NCBI RefSeq assembly: GCF_019925205.1 | Contig: NC_083568.1 | Location: 9,608,393-9,672,392, forward strand | Direction: 5' to 3' | DNA: 64,000 bases | DNA from: Metopolophium dirhodum | Taxonomy: Eukaryota > Arthropoda > Insecta > Hemiptera > Aphididae | Shown here: one piece after another, positions 37,366-51,368 of the stretch | Numbering within the stretch: the first letter of the stretch is position 1 | Layout: every line of letters starts with the position of its first letter | The notes under the pieces: generated by a model | Told to the model about the DNA's origin: nothing | What the model saw: the letters and a program-made list of their open reading frames with translations, nothing else | Database searches by the model: none | Made by a program: the position numbers and the translations under genes

Positions 37366-37892
37366 TCCATACTAATATTTTAAATGCGAAAGTAACTTTA
37401 TCTGTCTGTTACAGTGTTACGTTTTCACGGCTAATCTTAGATTAATCCAAAAATTAATACAATTTGGTATTGAGATGGCTTGAACAACGGGAAAGGACAT
37501 ATGCAACTTTAAAAAAAAAACAATTCAACTCCAAAGAGGGGGTGACACTAATTAACCACTCAATATATTTGATAGTTAACTGCGTAAACAGAATTGAAAT
37601 GTGAAGAGGGTGATGATTTTATATTGTATAGGCATCGTTGAAGAAGGGTATTTTAGAAATTCAACATCTAAGGGGGTAGAAGAGGGTGGTAAAGTTTGTA
37701 TGGAAATAATATTTTTATTGTAAAATGTACTTGAAATTTGGTCATTTAACGCAATTTTGAATAATACAATTGTTGGACAGATGAATAAAAAATAATGTCA
37801 CAAGTAGTAAGAGATATCATATATATATACTCATCATCACTCATCATAACAAAACTACTTGATATGTGAGCGAAGCTGTGGGAATTATCTAG
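37366..37892 (+). mobile_element. Non-autonomous Helitron
   Basis: It starts TCCATACTAATATTTTAAAT then GCGAAAGTAAC and TCTGTCTGTTAC, which matches the 5' end common to many insect Helitrons. It ends GAGCGAAGCTGTGGGAATTA then TCTAG, that is the CTRR terminus. The base before is A (37365) and the base after is T (37893), as expected of insertion between A and T without target duplication. It is 527 bp with no Rep/helicase frame. The 3' hairpin is weak (AGC-GAA-GCT core). Confidence 0.8.
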
Positions 37893-38559
37893 TTATAATA
37901 TATGATATTATGCAGGTCACCGGTAATAATAATATGATTTATTTCGATTAATTTTAATACAAATATGATTTGATAGGATGATGTGTCTTGGCAATGAGCA
38001 GTCGCACTTATTCTAGCAATTTATATAATGTTGCTATTTTTATATAGTGCTAGTATACTAGCTGTAACTTTATTTTTATGATTGTTGAATCATTATGTTA
38101 TAACCTTATAACCAAACAACAAATAAATTGTAAAAGTTGGGCATGTATGACATCCACTTATAGATTTAAACATTTTTGCGAATTAGGCTTCTGGACTGTT
38201 TTTAAATAAATAAATAAATATTTTAAGAGGGTTTAGAGGATGACTTTCTAGTTAGGCATTGACATTATTACCAGAACGGCTGAACTACACATTTTTAGTC
38301 GTGTTCTATAATATTATTATCGTAAAAAACGATGCGCTTATATTATTTTTTTACACGTAGCGTGGTTTTATCTCAAAAATAACTAATGAATCTGACCGAT
38401 AGACAAATAAGTGCACGTCGATATAAGTCGCTCTCGTCCACCGTTTTTTAAACACATTTATCGTCGAAACGTCGTAGAGTAAGATCGCCGTTTTACGCTA
38501 CTATACGCCTAATATATAAAATAGACCATTTTCGTTTGTCACGAAAATCGGTTTCACAT
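37893..38559. other. Non-coding stretch
   Basis: AT-rich DNA; nothing recognisable apart from short TAAA repeats near 38203-38220. Confidence 0.4.
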
Positions 38560-39480
38560 TTAGCACCCAACCCAGCTCAATTATATCGTTTTCTAGACCA
38601 CCGTCGTCCCGTACATTCGAGTATCACGTGACACGCGTTCTATGTACGATAAATTCCTCGGGGGTGTACGAGTGCAGCGGCTAAACGAACGAAACCCATC
38701 ATATATACGGTACGACTTTATTCGTAAGACCGTCAAATGGCAATTTACAGCGGCCGCTCGTGCAGTGCGGGGCCCGACCGGAGGGTGAGCGAGTTCCCTC
38801 CGCCGGCCGTAAATGGATTATCGGAGCGACACCGTTGCAGGTTAGTTGTCTGCCAATCGGCTCTACAAATTGAATTGGAACGACGGAGCGGGGAAAAGAG
38901 CTGCTGGGCCCGTGCACACGAAATTCTATGTATATATACCAACTGCCTACCGCATATATGCAGTACTGCGAATTTAATGCAATAAAGTCGGGTCCCGCTA
39001 GGGAAATGTACTACTACAACTGCTGCTGCTTCTGCTCCTACAGCTCCTGTGTACGACAAACGGTTGTAACTTATTCATAGCGTTTGTCGGTCGGTCCGGG
39101 GCACCGGTAAAACAGTCTGGTCCGGGCGAGACGGGGCCGAGGGGTGAGACTAATCGAAAAAAATCACTTCCATTCGCGCGAGAGCTTTCGTTTTCATTTG
39201 GCAAATGTGTGGAACTCGCATAAATATTGCATCATTCCACGCGCCCCAGCTGCAGGGACGGTCTCCCACGAGGCCGCGCGCTTCCCACCACACCGCCACC
39301 TCAGCAGTGGTATTATATTATTATATCATATTCACAACCGACGACACCAGAGACATTGGCGTTCCAAATCTTATCTGCACTATTCAAAGTCGTCCCGATT
39401 TAATGTGCCTAACCCGCCGAACGGGTTCATCAAACGCAGATCGTGTTGATCACGTGACGTGCGGACGATGTAGGTCTCTC
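38560..39480. other. Largest CpG-rich patch; possible promoter or 5' exon
   Basis: About 0.9 kb far richer in GC and CpG than its flanks (GCGGCCGCTCG, CCGGGCGAGACGGGGCCG). Open frames on both strands (38699-38917, 38745-39059 and 38998-39204 minus; 38737-38985, 39144-39449 and 39205-39510 plus) overlap each other, which argues against coding. Donor-like sites are present (GTGAGC at 38784, GTTAGT at 38839). It may be a promoter with a first untranslated exon of an unseen gene. Confidence 0.35.
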
Positions 39481-40344
39481 CACAGAATTAATATCTCACG
39501 TGTATTATAATAATATATGTATTTAGTATTATATTTTTTTTTGTCATGCCTGCACTTAAAATTTAACTTTCTTTACCGGTCAAAGCGTTGGGAAATTACA
39601 TCCGTTCGGCGGACAGCGCGGTGGGCGGAAAATGTACTGTTGAAATCGGTTTAATATAAACATATTATTATAGGTAGTATACAGAAGTCAGAAAGTGTCG
39701 ATAAGTTTGGCCTAACATATCAAATACTAGCCAGTAGGTGGGTTACCTTCGTGCCGTTACTGATTACTCCATTACCGCGGAAGTATCGATAAGAGGCGTG
39801 TCAAAAAAATAGTAATTGTGGAAGGCAATTTCAATGTTTGGTGAAAATGCAGACCCCGCCTTAAGCTCGTGCCGCACACTTCGGTTGTGACTGAAATAAG
39901 CTCACTTACCACACAACATTATAATATGTAAGTAGGTACTATAACTACAGGTGTTTAAAAATATCATGAAATATGAAAATTTGAAGTTGTGAAATATTTC
40001 AATGATAATGCTTTAATAAAATAAGTTTATTTTCACGAAATGTAATAAATGTCATTGGTGATCGTTTACTTATAATATTATGATAGAAATATTTTAAATG
40101 TTTTAAATCGACAAACAAATATACCTAGGTATTTAATTTGTACACGTTATCATGCATTCAAATTATTGTAATATTTGTATGAAGGTTATTGTAGCAAAAG
40201 TATAAAATGTTATATACCCACGGCATCGGCATACCAAACTTATTAGGGATGTCATTATAAGAGGAAATTCGACCAGAGGGTAAAATATAAATCATTATAT
40301 AGGGGCGTTCTTCTCGGTTGCTTTCAAATTATTAGATAACTAAT
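39481..40344. other. Non-coding stretch
   Basis: AT-rich DNA; I see no gene, RNA or mobile element here. Confidence 0.4.
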
Positions 40345-40352
40345 CATATACC

Positions 40353-40801
40353 CAAAGTTGGGCAAGTTAAAGATTTTTTTTTAACTCGTTAAGTTAAGTT
40401 AAAAGTTACTCGTATTTTTTTTCGTTAACTCGTTAACTTTGAAAACAAGTAACTTGACTTAGTGTAAAGTTAAAATTTGCAAATTTGCAAAAATAAAAAT
40501 TTCGGACACATAATATTGTTTATTAGATAGTTTTTCTTTACGCTCAAGAAAATTACTGGGGAAATTTAAAATGATACATCAAAGTAAAAACTCAGTTAAA
40601 AATGTGCATTATTCTTCGGACGAAAATTAACTTAATTTCAATCATTTTGAAATAAAATTAACTTTAAGTTAACACGTTAATCTTGGAAAAAAGTAACTTA
40701 TTAAATTTGAAAAAGAAAGTATCGAGTTAATTAACTTAATTAAAATTAACATAACGTTTTAACTTAATTTTAACCTTTTAACTCGTTAATGCCCAGCCTT
40801 G
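40353..40801. mobile_element. hAT-like MITE with 8-bp target duplication
   Basis: The left end is CAAAGTTGGGCAAGTTAA; the right end, reverse-complemented, CAAGGCTGGGCATTAACGAG. Flanks CATATACC (40345-40352) and CCTATACC (40802-40809) match at 7 of 8 bases, as for hAT insertion. Subterminal GTTAACTCGTTAA-type words are repeated many times on both sides. It is 449 bp with no open frame. TGGGCA-type ends are frequent in animal hAT elements. Confidence 0.8.
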
Positions 40802-40809
40802 CCTATACC

Positions 40810-43157
40810 TACAACCTACCTAGTATATCATGACACGGTAGATCATTCGACATTCACCATCAACACGAGATAATTTGAACTCACAAATGCAGCAGTAATA
40901 CTAACAACCGCATTCGTATTCCGGTTATAGGACAATAAAGTAATCGACTTACTTAATATTATTTTCATTAAAATAATTTTAGAGTTGTAAACCAAACAAT
41001 AGCCTATAATAAAATATAACATAGTATGTTAAACTAGTGTTTGATTTATTTATAAACGTTATGCGGTTTATGCGCAACATCCGTTCTAGCTGCAAAATAA
41101 TATAAAAAACCGAGCAATATTATGATTATAGATGCGCGTTCAATAATTGGTTAGTCTCCAAGGAAAGTAAATTCTAAATCGTTTTTTCTCATAAATTATT
41201 TTAGAAATAAATTAGCGTTAATCGTGAAATGGATGTTGGGTGCTATAATACTATTATAGGGAATCTGTTTTAATTTATTGCGCCAGAAACAAAACGTGTA
41301 CAATGGTTGTCAACTATGTTTACGAGACGTGTATATAACAATGATAAATAATACTATCATTTTTTTATGGAAAACAATCATAATTATGCATTTTGCTTTG
41401 TCACGCGTGGATTATAATTTATATTTGTTTTCAAAAACACTACCTTTAACACGTCATCTCGTATAGATGAAGTTTTCCGATGTTTTTGCAAATAATGTAT
41501 TGATATAATAACGAATAATGTTTTCATTCAATTTTCTATTCGTACCTATAGGTTAGATTAGGTTGTGTGTTGTACAGTAGATATATGTACAGCATATCAA
41601 TACCTACATAAGTTTTGTCGACACCGGTTGTATCGCGAGCACACGCCAAACAAAATAGAAAATCATACACTAAATAAAAAATTACTTTTTATTTATTTAA
41701 TGTAATATGGTAATTTACGAGTATAGGTAGTACAATACGTAATATAAAGTAAATAATAAGCACAGAATTGAAACAGTGAGTGTATAAGAATTTAAAAGAC
41801 GATACAAATTAAATCTACGAAAGCACAAGCACGTATTTTGGTACAAAATACATCTGATTGACTTTGAATGTTCAAGTAATTAAGTGGTCGGGTGATGGAA
41901 TATATATTATAATGATGTCCAGTACTCCAGTACCAGTAACAGTAACAGTATAGTAACCAAAATGTAGGTCAGGTTAGGGCTTTTTAACATTTCTATAACA
42001 TGGGAATATCGACGGGACCTTCAATTTTATATCGTCAAACACGGTCTGTCATTACAAGTTATAACTGGTACTACCAGTGTTATAATGTAAACGATCTATT
42101 GTATGTGTGCTTGTAAATAGTATACGCGTAGGGAATAAAAACCGTAGAAACGCTTTGTTTTCATGTCGTGACCCACAGCTGCGGACCGGCCTCGTTTTTA
42201 TTTTAATAAAATTGTCATAGTGGTAATTTTTTTTCCGTCTTAAAAGTATCCCGATAACGTACATTTCATTAAAATGGACTATCGAAACATTTCATACCCT
42301 CCCTGCCAAGGTTTAAAAATGTTTCGTCTAAGTGAGACGTTTGGAACTGCTTGTTTTTTAAAATGTCTTGATAGTTTGCATCAAACTTTGTGGTTCCAAT
42401 TAGTAGCGTATGTATTAGTAATCTGTATCAATCGTGTTTTGATTTTTATACCGTCTCCCTCCGCCTAGAAAACAACGCCGTGTCATCCGCCATTGCAGGA
42501 GCATTTTTTTTGGGGGAACTCAAAGGCAAAAACAAAAGCGATTTGCCGAATGACCGCGATACACACAACATAATAATATAACGACACGATAACATAATAT
42601 ATGATACGATTGATTTTCAGCGAGCATAGGTACTGTTCGAAAGCATGGAAACATGCTGTGGCCGTGATTGTTTTGCGAACTGCAGGTGAAAGAGGGGAGA
42701 GGAGGGGAACCCCGATGGATACACACACGACGCAAAGGTCCGGTACCCCTACCACCCAAACCATGTACCTATATATATATAGGTATACGCGCGGTTATCC
42801 TTTAGTTGCTGATTAGCGGGTTTTGTTAATTAGCAAATGGGGCCGGACCGATGACGCGTGATTTTACGTGGACGCGGCAAACAATGAACCTTTGCGTTAT
42901 TTGCGAATCAAACAATTCCGACACATCGATCCCGAGAGAGACAGAAGCGCACAACAATATAGTATAATATGACGCACGCACACATATACGCGCGGGACCC
43001 GAGTGCCGTCGTTGAATCAGTCGTCACCGAATACAACATAATAATAATATAATATATTATTAATCGGTGAAATACTGAAATAATTAAACTACTGATTAAT
43101 TTCGTTTACCACTCTACACAATATACTCTATACATATATATATATATATATAATATA
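40810..43157. other. Gene-poor stretch
   Basis: AT-rich DNA with a CpG-richer patch at 42690-43030. Frames at 41278-41466, 42052-42264 and 42274-42764 overlap on both strands and have no recognisable domain. Confidence 0.4.
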
Positions 43158-44024
43158 TACAGAGTTATTGACCAATCGTCCCCCCCCCACCAATTATTTT
43201 TTTTTAATAATGCTCAGTTATTCTAGTTATCCTATGTTTAAAATTTGTAAATAACAAAAATATATATTAATTCAAAAGATTACCTACGTTTGCGAATAGT
43301 TGAAATTTTTTTACCACTCACGGAGTTGGACACCGTGGCGGTATAAAGTCCTGTTTTTCAAACAAAAACGTCACGTTATTCAGTATATCATTTTTTTTTT
43401 GGAAATGTATCTAAATCTAAATCGAAATACGAACGATTATAGTTTCTGACTTCATTAACTTTATGTACAAAGGATAATACTATAATAGTCCATGATACTA
43501 TAGTCCAGATGTCCGGACATCTTAATAATTATTCATACAATTAAAATAAATGTAACTTCGATGTTTGTTAAGCAATGTTCTGATAAATCATTATTAATAT
43601 TAATATTAATCTGTTAAAATGTTATAGTGTACGAGTGTGGGGTAACAAGTGCTTGACTGAATAACTATTAAATAATGTTATAGTTTTTATTATGCCCTTA
43701 TTTGTATAAGTATAATATCTATTATCCTTAGTAGAAAATGTTTAATAACTCGGAAACTACTCGTTCGAGATTTCATTTAGTTACATCAACATTTAAACAA
43801 AAAACCAGCTGCTGAATAATTTAAAGTAAAAAAAAGTGGCCCTCATTAGTCTTTTGAAAAAGGGAAAGGTACAGAAAATCTCAAGTATTCGAAAATAATG
43901 CGGTCTTTAGACTTTAAGTATATATTTTAAAAATTCCAAAAAATTATATTTTGAATAACTGCTATGTAGGTAGTTATTATTAAATTAAAAAAGGTGATAA
44001 GCTTGCTCGGCGAATCATCCTATA
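43158..44024. mobile_element. TA-flanked inverted-repeat element (CAGGGTGATTCA-type family), long copy
   Basis: The left end is CAGAGTTATTGACCAATCG; the right end, reverse-complemented, TAGGATGATTCGCCGAGC. The words AATAATGCTCAGTTATTC (43207-43224) and GCTGAATAATTTAAAGTAAA (43810-43829) identify it as the same family as 27477-27967. At about 870 bp it is longer than the other copies. Non-coding. Confidence 0.7.
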
Positions 44025-47000
44025 TTGAATTCGAATTTAGGGAAATTTCGATGACGGCATATTATGGTGAACGAAAAAACCCACCTACCTATAGGCACGC
44101 TATTCAATTGGATTGGCGACGCGCACTGCATAAAAAAATATCTGTTTTGCATATTATAATTATAACAATAACAATATGAATGTAACATATTATTATTGTT
44201 AATTTTTATAGGTTTATTAATTTCAATAGATTATATAAATTATTATTATTGTCGTTTGCCGGGACCGGAGCAGTATGCAATAACAACAATGATCAATCGA
44301 CAAACAATTAAAATATATCCAAACGGCGGTTATTCCACAAGTTGCGATTATATTATACGGATATCATAATAATATTATGGTTTTAACTCGCACACAGTGT
44401 GTGGACTGCGATCGTAAAATATATAATATCAAGTACAATATTGTGTGACGCGGTGTAATTTATTGCAAGTCGGTCGTAATAATATATTATGGCGTTTATA
44501 GCGATGAATATTTGGAAATGGAAATTAACGGTTTGTATTAGTTTTTTGACATTCCTGTATTATGAATCGTCCGTATAATATTATTTTATTACTGTATAAT
44601 AGACGTACCAATGACGAGATTCTGTGCATATTTTAAACTGATAATATACCTATACTGATTTTGAACCAATTATAAACGATTTCAAACTAATATGCTTATT
44701 TTTAACCCACACGACCAAGAAAGGTTTTTAAATTAAATAATCGTATACTTGTAAACTTTTTTTGTACATTTATCAAAATTAGGTATTGGCGTATTGCACA
44801 CTAAAATATGATTCAACAGCGCATTCATATTCAGAATAAATAACAGAACAAACTGACAAACAATAAATAAAAAATTAAAAATTGATAGGTACTAGTTATG
44901 CAGAAACATAATATGACACAAAATTATGAAAATTATATGGATAGTAAATAATGTAAGATTTACAATTATGTCAGAAAATTCAGAAAAAGAATATTTTGAA
45001 ATAAGTTATTATAATATGTTTCAAATTAATTTATTCCAAAAATATATTAATATTTTTAAGTTATAAAAATTAAACTATTTTTGTGCATTTATAGTCAAAC
45101 TTACATAATATATTGCACATTAAAATAAGGGCTGCCTCTGCAGCATTTATAAAGCCTTATTTTTAAACATTTTTTGGAGGTTTTAATTCTCTCGCCAGAA
45201 GTGGTGGTGGTATAAAAAGCACGCACCATCGTAAAACTAATAGTTTTGAATATGTGTCAAATACATTATTTTTTTGCAGCCACCCGAATATAACCACAAA
45301 TGTATGTCAGACATTTTATCCTCAATTTAACGACCCACATCGAGTCGCGAACAATATTCAACCATCGCACAGCCATCAAGAAGTTCGTTGTTCAAACTGG
45401 GAATAAACTCTTTGCGCTACACGATCGCATTTCATCGCAAACACAGACAGAAGCGGGTCGCGGTAAATTTTTTTAGTAAACTTTTTTGCGGTGTACGTCA
45501 TAACAAATATCAAACTTCTTTGTACTGTCGACGTTTTAACTAATTTAATCAACATCACGCGCTTATGGCTGGAAATCGAAAACTTATCGTTGTGTGCACG
45601 TCAATTTAGGTACAAAACCAAAGATATATAATATAGTTACACAAGTGATTTTCCGAATCAATTTGTACACAGGGTGTTTGCTTTTACGTAGGTGCTACAC
45701 TCGACTGTCTCAGTTTTTGTGTTTACAAAATAAAAGAACGATTTTTATATGATTCATAAATAATAATATTATAACAATACATTTTTGCAAGCATATCAGC
45801 TCATTATAAATTATAATATATTAATTATTGTTCCTATTCATTTTTAAATCATAGGCTACATGATATTAATTACTATTAATAATAGTTTAAATATCGAAAA
45901 TTAAAAATATTAAAATAATAAAAAAGCATTTTGGTAAATACTAAATTATTAGCAGAAATTTAAATTATAAATAATAATTTAATAATTTTAACATTTGGGA
46001 TCATTCAACAACTCTGCCTATTAATAATTGCTGTGCTCTATGAAATTGTTTTGATTTTTCCTACTGGTAATTAAGTCAACTAATATACAGCGTCTGTTCT
46101 GTTTTCATTTATCGCTTTATAGTAATGATGACTAACTCTTTATAATATTTCGACAATATCACAATTAATAATTATTATCGACCGAGGGGAATAGCTGATA
46201 CACATATTATATACGTCTCATCATAACACATAATAATGTTATTACTAATTACCAAGTATTCTCTTATTCATTGCGTGAAAAGCGTGGAAACATTTTTAAT
46301 TTGTTTTAAATCCAACTTAACGCCGTTTAATTCTTACTCGGTAATTAGGTATTAGTATGCAGCAGCACACACGGGTAACGCGCGTGGACCCAAATAAAAT
46401 TACACGACAAAACGAAGCGAGCAATAACAGCATAATATATAGCTACCTAATAATAATATTATGATAATATGATAATAGTATTTGCGTCTCAGTCGTGTCC
46501 ACTCAAAAACAGCGCCGTCGTAACGAATTTAATACGTCAGAAGCGTTATTATACGTAGTATGGTATTATATTATTACGACGTGTCGTGATCCCGAACTGT
46601 GAAAAGGCCTACCTCGATCGTCGAATACCTCTTGTATGATATTATACACTTATACATCTGTATTTCGCAAGTTTCAAGCGATATAAACGACCCGACGGTA
46701 TTAATATAATATAGTTAATGGATTGGAAATTACATTTCGGTGTCCTGCGAGACGTCACGTCTCCGACCCAAAACACGTATAAGTACCTATACATATATAA
46801 TATTGTGTAGTGACATACCGCGGCGACTGTGCATACTATATATTATATTAAACTATATAAAATAATTTATAATAATATGTTATATCACTTCGGACGGATA
46901 TCCTGCACGGTATTCCGATAAAATATAATTTTATACTTCTCATTGCGGGGTCGTCGATCACGTAAATAATATCTTGTAATATATTATATAAGTAAGTATT

Positions 47001-50000
47001 GCACATGGTAGGTATGTGTATTACATACTTGAAGAGCAGTCACGATTCACGAGAGTCCTAATAATAAACGGATGAACTGCGTATATAGCCGAAAACGACC
47101 TCGACGAGTAATATGTATCGAAGCGTTCCTGCACGTTATTATGTTATATAGGCTATTAGGTGAGGTCAGGTTAAGTGCATGAATATACCTGCCTACGTAT
47201 ATTGTATAAATGTATAATAGGATGAATGTGACTTCCTACACGAGACCAAAGAGCTAAAAATACACATAATGTTAGTTCCTATAACGTGGGAACATAAGTA
47301 AGCACCTACACATATATGTTAGGATTTTAATGATAAAAACTCGTACAATCGTCTTAAAAAAAATTTTAAATTCATATTAATTATTCTCAACAGCGTAAAA
47401 AGTTGTATACAAAATAATGTTATAATATTAAATAATTGTGAAATAAAAACATATTATTATATTATATTATATTATAAATGTACCGATACAAATGTCTTGA
47501 ATATAGTGTTTGAAAGCGGTCAATTATTAATGACAGTACACCCAATTAGTTCGCTCGTCATTCACAGTTCTTTACTTTCAGAGCATACGCTTATTAATTA
47601 TTATATTATACGTTTGTTGGAATATTTGTTTAGATAATATGAGCGCTGATAGATATTATTCGGCCTCAAGACGAACGCCAATATTGATTGTGCGGGCGTT
47701 GCGATGCTATCTGTTATCACTACGAGTTTTCATTTTAAAGTTTTAATGATATAATACAAAAACTAAAGAGTGACAAGTACCAATCATTTAATGAATCAGT
47801 ATAGTGAGCTAATGATTTACTGGCCACTGATTGGTCAGTTCAATTTTAGTCAACCATTAAATTTATCAATATTTTATGCAATTCTGCATAAGAACACAAT
47901 AAGACTGTGCGTGAAAAGGTTATTGCGTTATCATAGTTATAGTCTGGGCACTTGAATATTTTAAATCAAACGCGCCCAACTTCATAATAAATATTCGATG
48001 TATTTATTTTGGTGGAAGGAATGGCTCTCCCACACGTGAGTTCTGAATGTCCCGTAATCCTCCCTCCGATAATGTTTTAAAATCCTGTATCGGTGCCTTC
48101 CTCTTCCCCCACCCCCACCCATGTATATAGAGGTACTCTGTGCGGTCCAATACTAAAATAATATATTTTATACTATATAACGACGACGGGACTAACGAAT
48201 GATCATTCACGAATTATCGCAATGTTGGAGAGGAGGTAGAGGAGGGGCAGAAAATCGAAAAAAAATCCGACAAAAACCATTTCGAATGACAAATCAGTAT
48301 TGCGCGTTTACAAATAAAACGATAACTGACCAACGGATGATAAATGAAGTGTGGCTAACCGCCGCCCGTTGTCTAATCCACTATCAATCACTCTGGCCAA
48401 TATGGTACAGCGCGGGACTACAACTACCTCCACCGCTGCCACCACCAGTACTATATATTATAAACAAGTATACACGACTACAACACAACACCACACAACG
48501 ACTACCGACACTACCACTACCGCGGTATACGGCGTGGTACACACATAATCGACGCTAGTACACGGAGTGCACATGTCGCCGCGCGGATATGCCTGTGATG
48601 AGTATATATACCATCCGATAACCACGGTGCAGGGTGCGGGGGTTGATGGTGAAACTCCGGCCGGGTACATATTATACGCGTCATATATTTTACATATTAT
48701 TATTATTGTTTATAGGGGCGGTGTGACAAACAACGATATATACGTAAATTATGTCATTTTCAATTATTAATGTACGTCCGTGACTGTGTAGGGGGAAGGG
48801 TGCAGCACCGTCTAGGGATCGTCCGTCCAGTTAAATAATAATAATATGGTATAATATAATAATATTATGCGACGGGCTTTTGAATAAACACACGAAATAC
48901 AATATAATATATTATAATATTATAATATATTTGTATATTACGTGTTTTAATCCTGAAAAGCGTTATTTGAATGATGATATCCGTCCGTCACACGCTCCAC
49001 CCCCATCCTCATCGTTTCACTACCATTCGTGGCGATTATATTTTTATTATTATTATTATTATGTACCTGTATATAATAATATCATGATTGACGAATTTTT
49101 TTCAACTCCCCAATAACATAATATTATAATACTGTGCAGCCAGCCATGGTGCAGATTTGTGATATATTTTTCACGCCACGACACCAGTATTATTATATTA
49201 TACGCACGACAGTAATATTAATATTATATAATTACGGTTGGCCGCGATTTTTGTTTTGATTAGTTTGACGCCGACTCTGTTGAAAAAACACAATCGTTTG
49301 CTGTTTTGTTTTTGTTCGAAATATAGGTATATCGCATAAATTAAATTAATGGAAAGTTTTCGAGCTTATACCAACAATGTACACAATCGGTGTCGATGCC
49401 ACAGATTGAAACTGATAACAAAAAAAATACTGTTAAATAGTATGCAACCTAGTCCGGATGTATGTTGATCGATCTACTACGGAAGACGTGCATTTCCTCC
49501 ACTGACATTTTCCAACTCAAAATGAAAAAGGTAAAAATTTTTCTTTTATATTTTTAAGTTTCCCTTATTTGATCATCTAAACTTTTAGAGGTGATTTACA
49601 ATATAAATACATATCTTAACATTATAGAAATAAAAAATAGACATTTATAATATAATAATATATACATGTCTATCCCTGTATATTGATTGACTTATTGGTG
49701 TCTTAGAGAAACTGTCTTTATTTATTTTAAATGTAACAATAAAGACTTATTTAGAAAATATAATTTTTGACGATTATTATTACGAATAAATATTCCTACT
49801 TTTGTTTGTTTGTTTGATGTTTGTTTATTATTTATTATTATATTTTGTTACATTTATTTAAACTAATTATTATGATACCTATATATGAATGGCGTTAGTT
49901 GAACGTTGAACACTTGAATGTGTGATGATTTCAGAATGCACTTTTATTTCACATTTTATAAACATCGAACAATAATATCGAAAAATTCAAACATTTGAAT

Positions 50001-50886
50001 AATTTAAACTAAACAGACATTCGGATATTATTCATAGAATGTCTTCAAAAGAGCAACGATATAAATGAATTTAAATTAATTTAATTACACGCGGGAATAC
50101 TTGTTGAAAAAACACGGGGCAAGACGATACACAATTTTTAGTAATAAACCTAAATCTATGATTACTTTGAAGCAAAAAAAAAATCTGTATGTTAAGGTAA
50201 ATAAATGTAAATATTCATTTTTTTTTTAAACAAATTACTTTAACTATGAATATAAAATAATAATAAGTTATAATTATACATTTTGATTTAATACCTACAG
50301 TTTTTTTAACAATTTTTATGCGTACACTATAATATTTAATCTTTTCTAGTGGTGAAATGTAAAAAATCGGGAATGGGAAATCTCTTAATGAACGATTAGT
50401 AATATCATAAATCGCCATTCATTTTTGTCAGACATGTATATATGGGCATTTTTCACCATTGTTTCAAACGCGTCTAGCACAACCACAGCGGACCATACTA
50501 TCAAAATTCAAAATATCAAGTTATGTTCGCATATGCGGTATACTTTACACACATGACACATATTATGTTCAACGACATTCGATAAATAATAGCTATATGC
50601 ACACCGCGGTGCAGTGACGGCCATGCGCATTTATCTATAATAGATAGCTTAATTAAATCGTTGAACAGTGATAATAATATAAATAATTGTGTCGAACGCG
50701 CATTAAACGCGTTATCCTTAAAACAATTAATCACGTTAACGTATTATTCGGATACATAATAGTCTACACACGAGTTTTTTTTCGTTTAATTCTCAAATAA
50801 TTGATTTTTAAAAACAATTCTCATATTCGATGAATTTTTGTAACGAAAAAATAATTATGCAATATGAATAATAATTATATTTATAT
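44025..50886. other. Gene-poor stretch
   Basis: AT-rich DNA with a CpG- and CA-rich patch at 48190-48680 (threonine-repeat frames are translations of ACC/ACA repeats). A small block at 45280-45476 is more balanced in composition and is discussed as a weak candidate exon. No gene is supported. Confidence 0.4.
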
Positions 50887-51095
50887 TTATTGTAGCGACA
50901 TCGAGTAAACCAGGTATAACCAGGCATACCATGTGTTGCACAGTCTTACAAAAAAATAAAAACCGTCCATCAATGCGCACACTGATTTGTCGCACACCTG
51001 TTGAAAATGGAACCTCACTTTTTGTATATTGATACCTTTATCCAAGTTTGAAATTTGTAATGCTGAGTTAGTGGCTAACATTACAAATTACAATA

Positions 51096-51368
51096 CTATC
51101 TTGGACAGTTGGATCCTTTCGAAAACCAGCCAACGGTATACGAATGGACTTGTTGAACAGTTTTTGTGAGTTTCCAAGATCCGGCATAAGTTAAAATGGA
51201 AAATACAAAGGGGGAGAGGGTATCAAATACTTCCAACAAGTTGTCCAATAAATCAATATATCCACACATTGTTGCTCGGTTTTTGTAAAATTTTTCTACA
51301 CGTCGGATACAAACTTCACGTACCCAACTGACCATAACAATATTATGTAAAATTTCATATAATCGCAT
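51096..51368 (-). CDS. Weak candidate: unrecognised 90-codon open frame
   Basis: The frame begins ATG at 51368 and ends TAG at 51098-51096. Its codons and peptide look more coding-like than most frames here: REVCIRRVEKFYKNRATM, then YIDLLDNLLEVFDTLSPFVF and LTYAGSWKLTKTVQQVHS. A second frame (50887-51081, minus) continues just downstream in another register, which could mean an intron, a frameshift or chance. I recognise no family. It may be a fragment of a decayed gene. Confidence 0.22.
   Translation of the reverse strand: MRLYEILHNIVMVSWVREVCIRRVEKFYKNRATMCGYIDLLDNLLEVFDTLSPFVFSILTYAGSWKLTKTVQQVHSYTVGWFSKGSNCPR

Noticed and set aside
45660..45690. Another end of the CAGGGTG family (ACACAGGGTGTTTGC)
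   Set aside because: No partner end or shared internal words could be found nearby.
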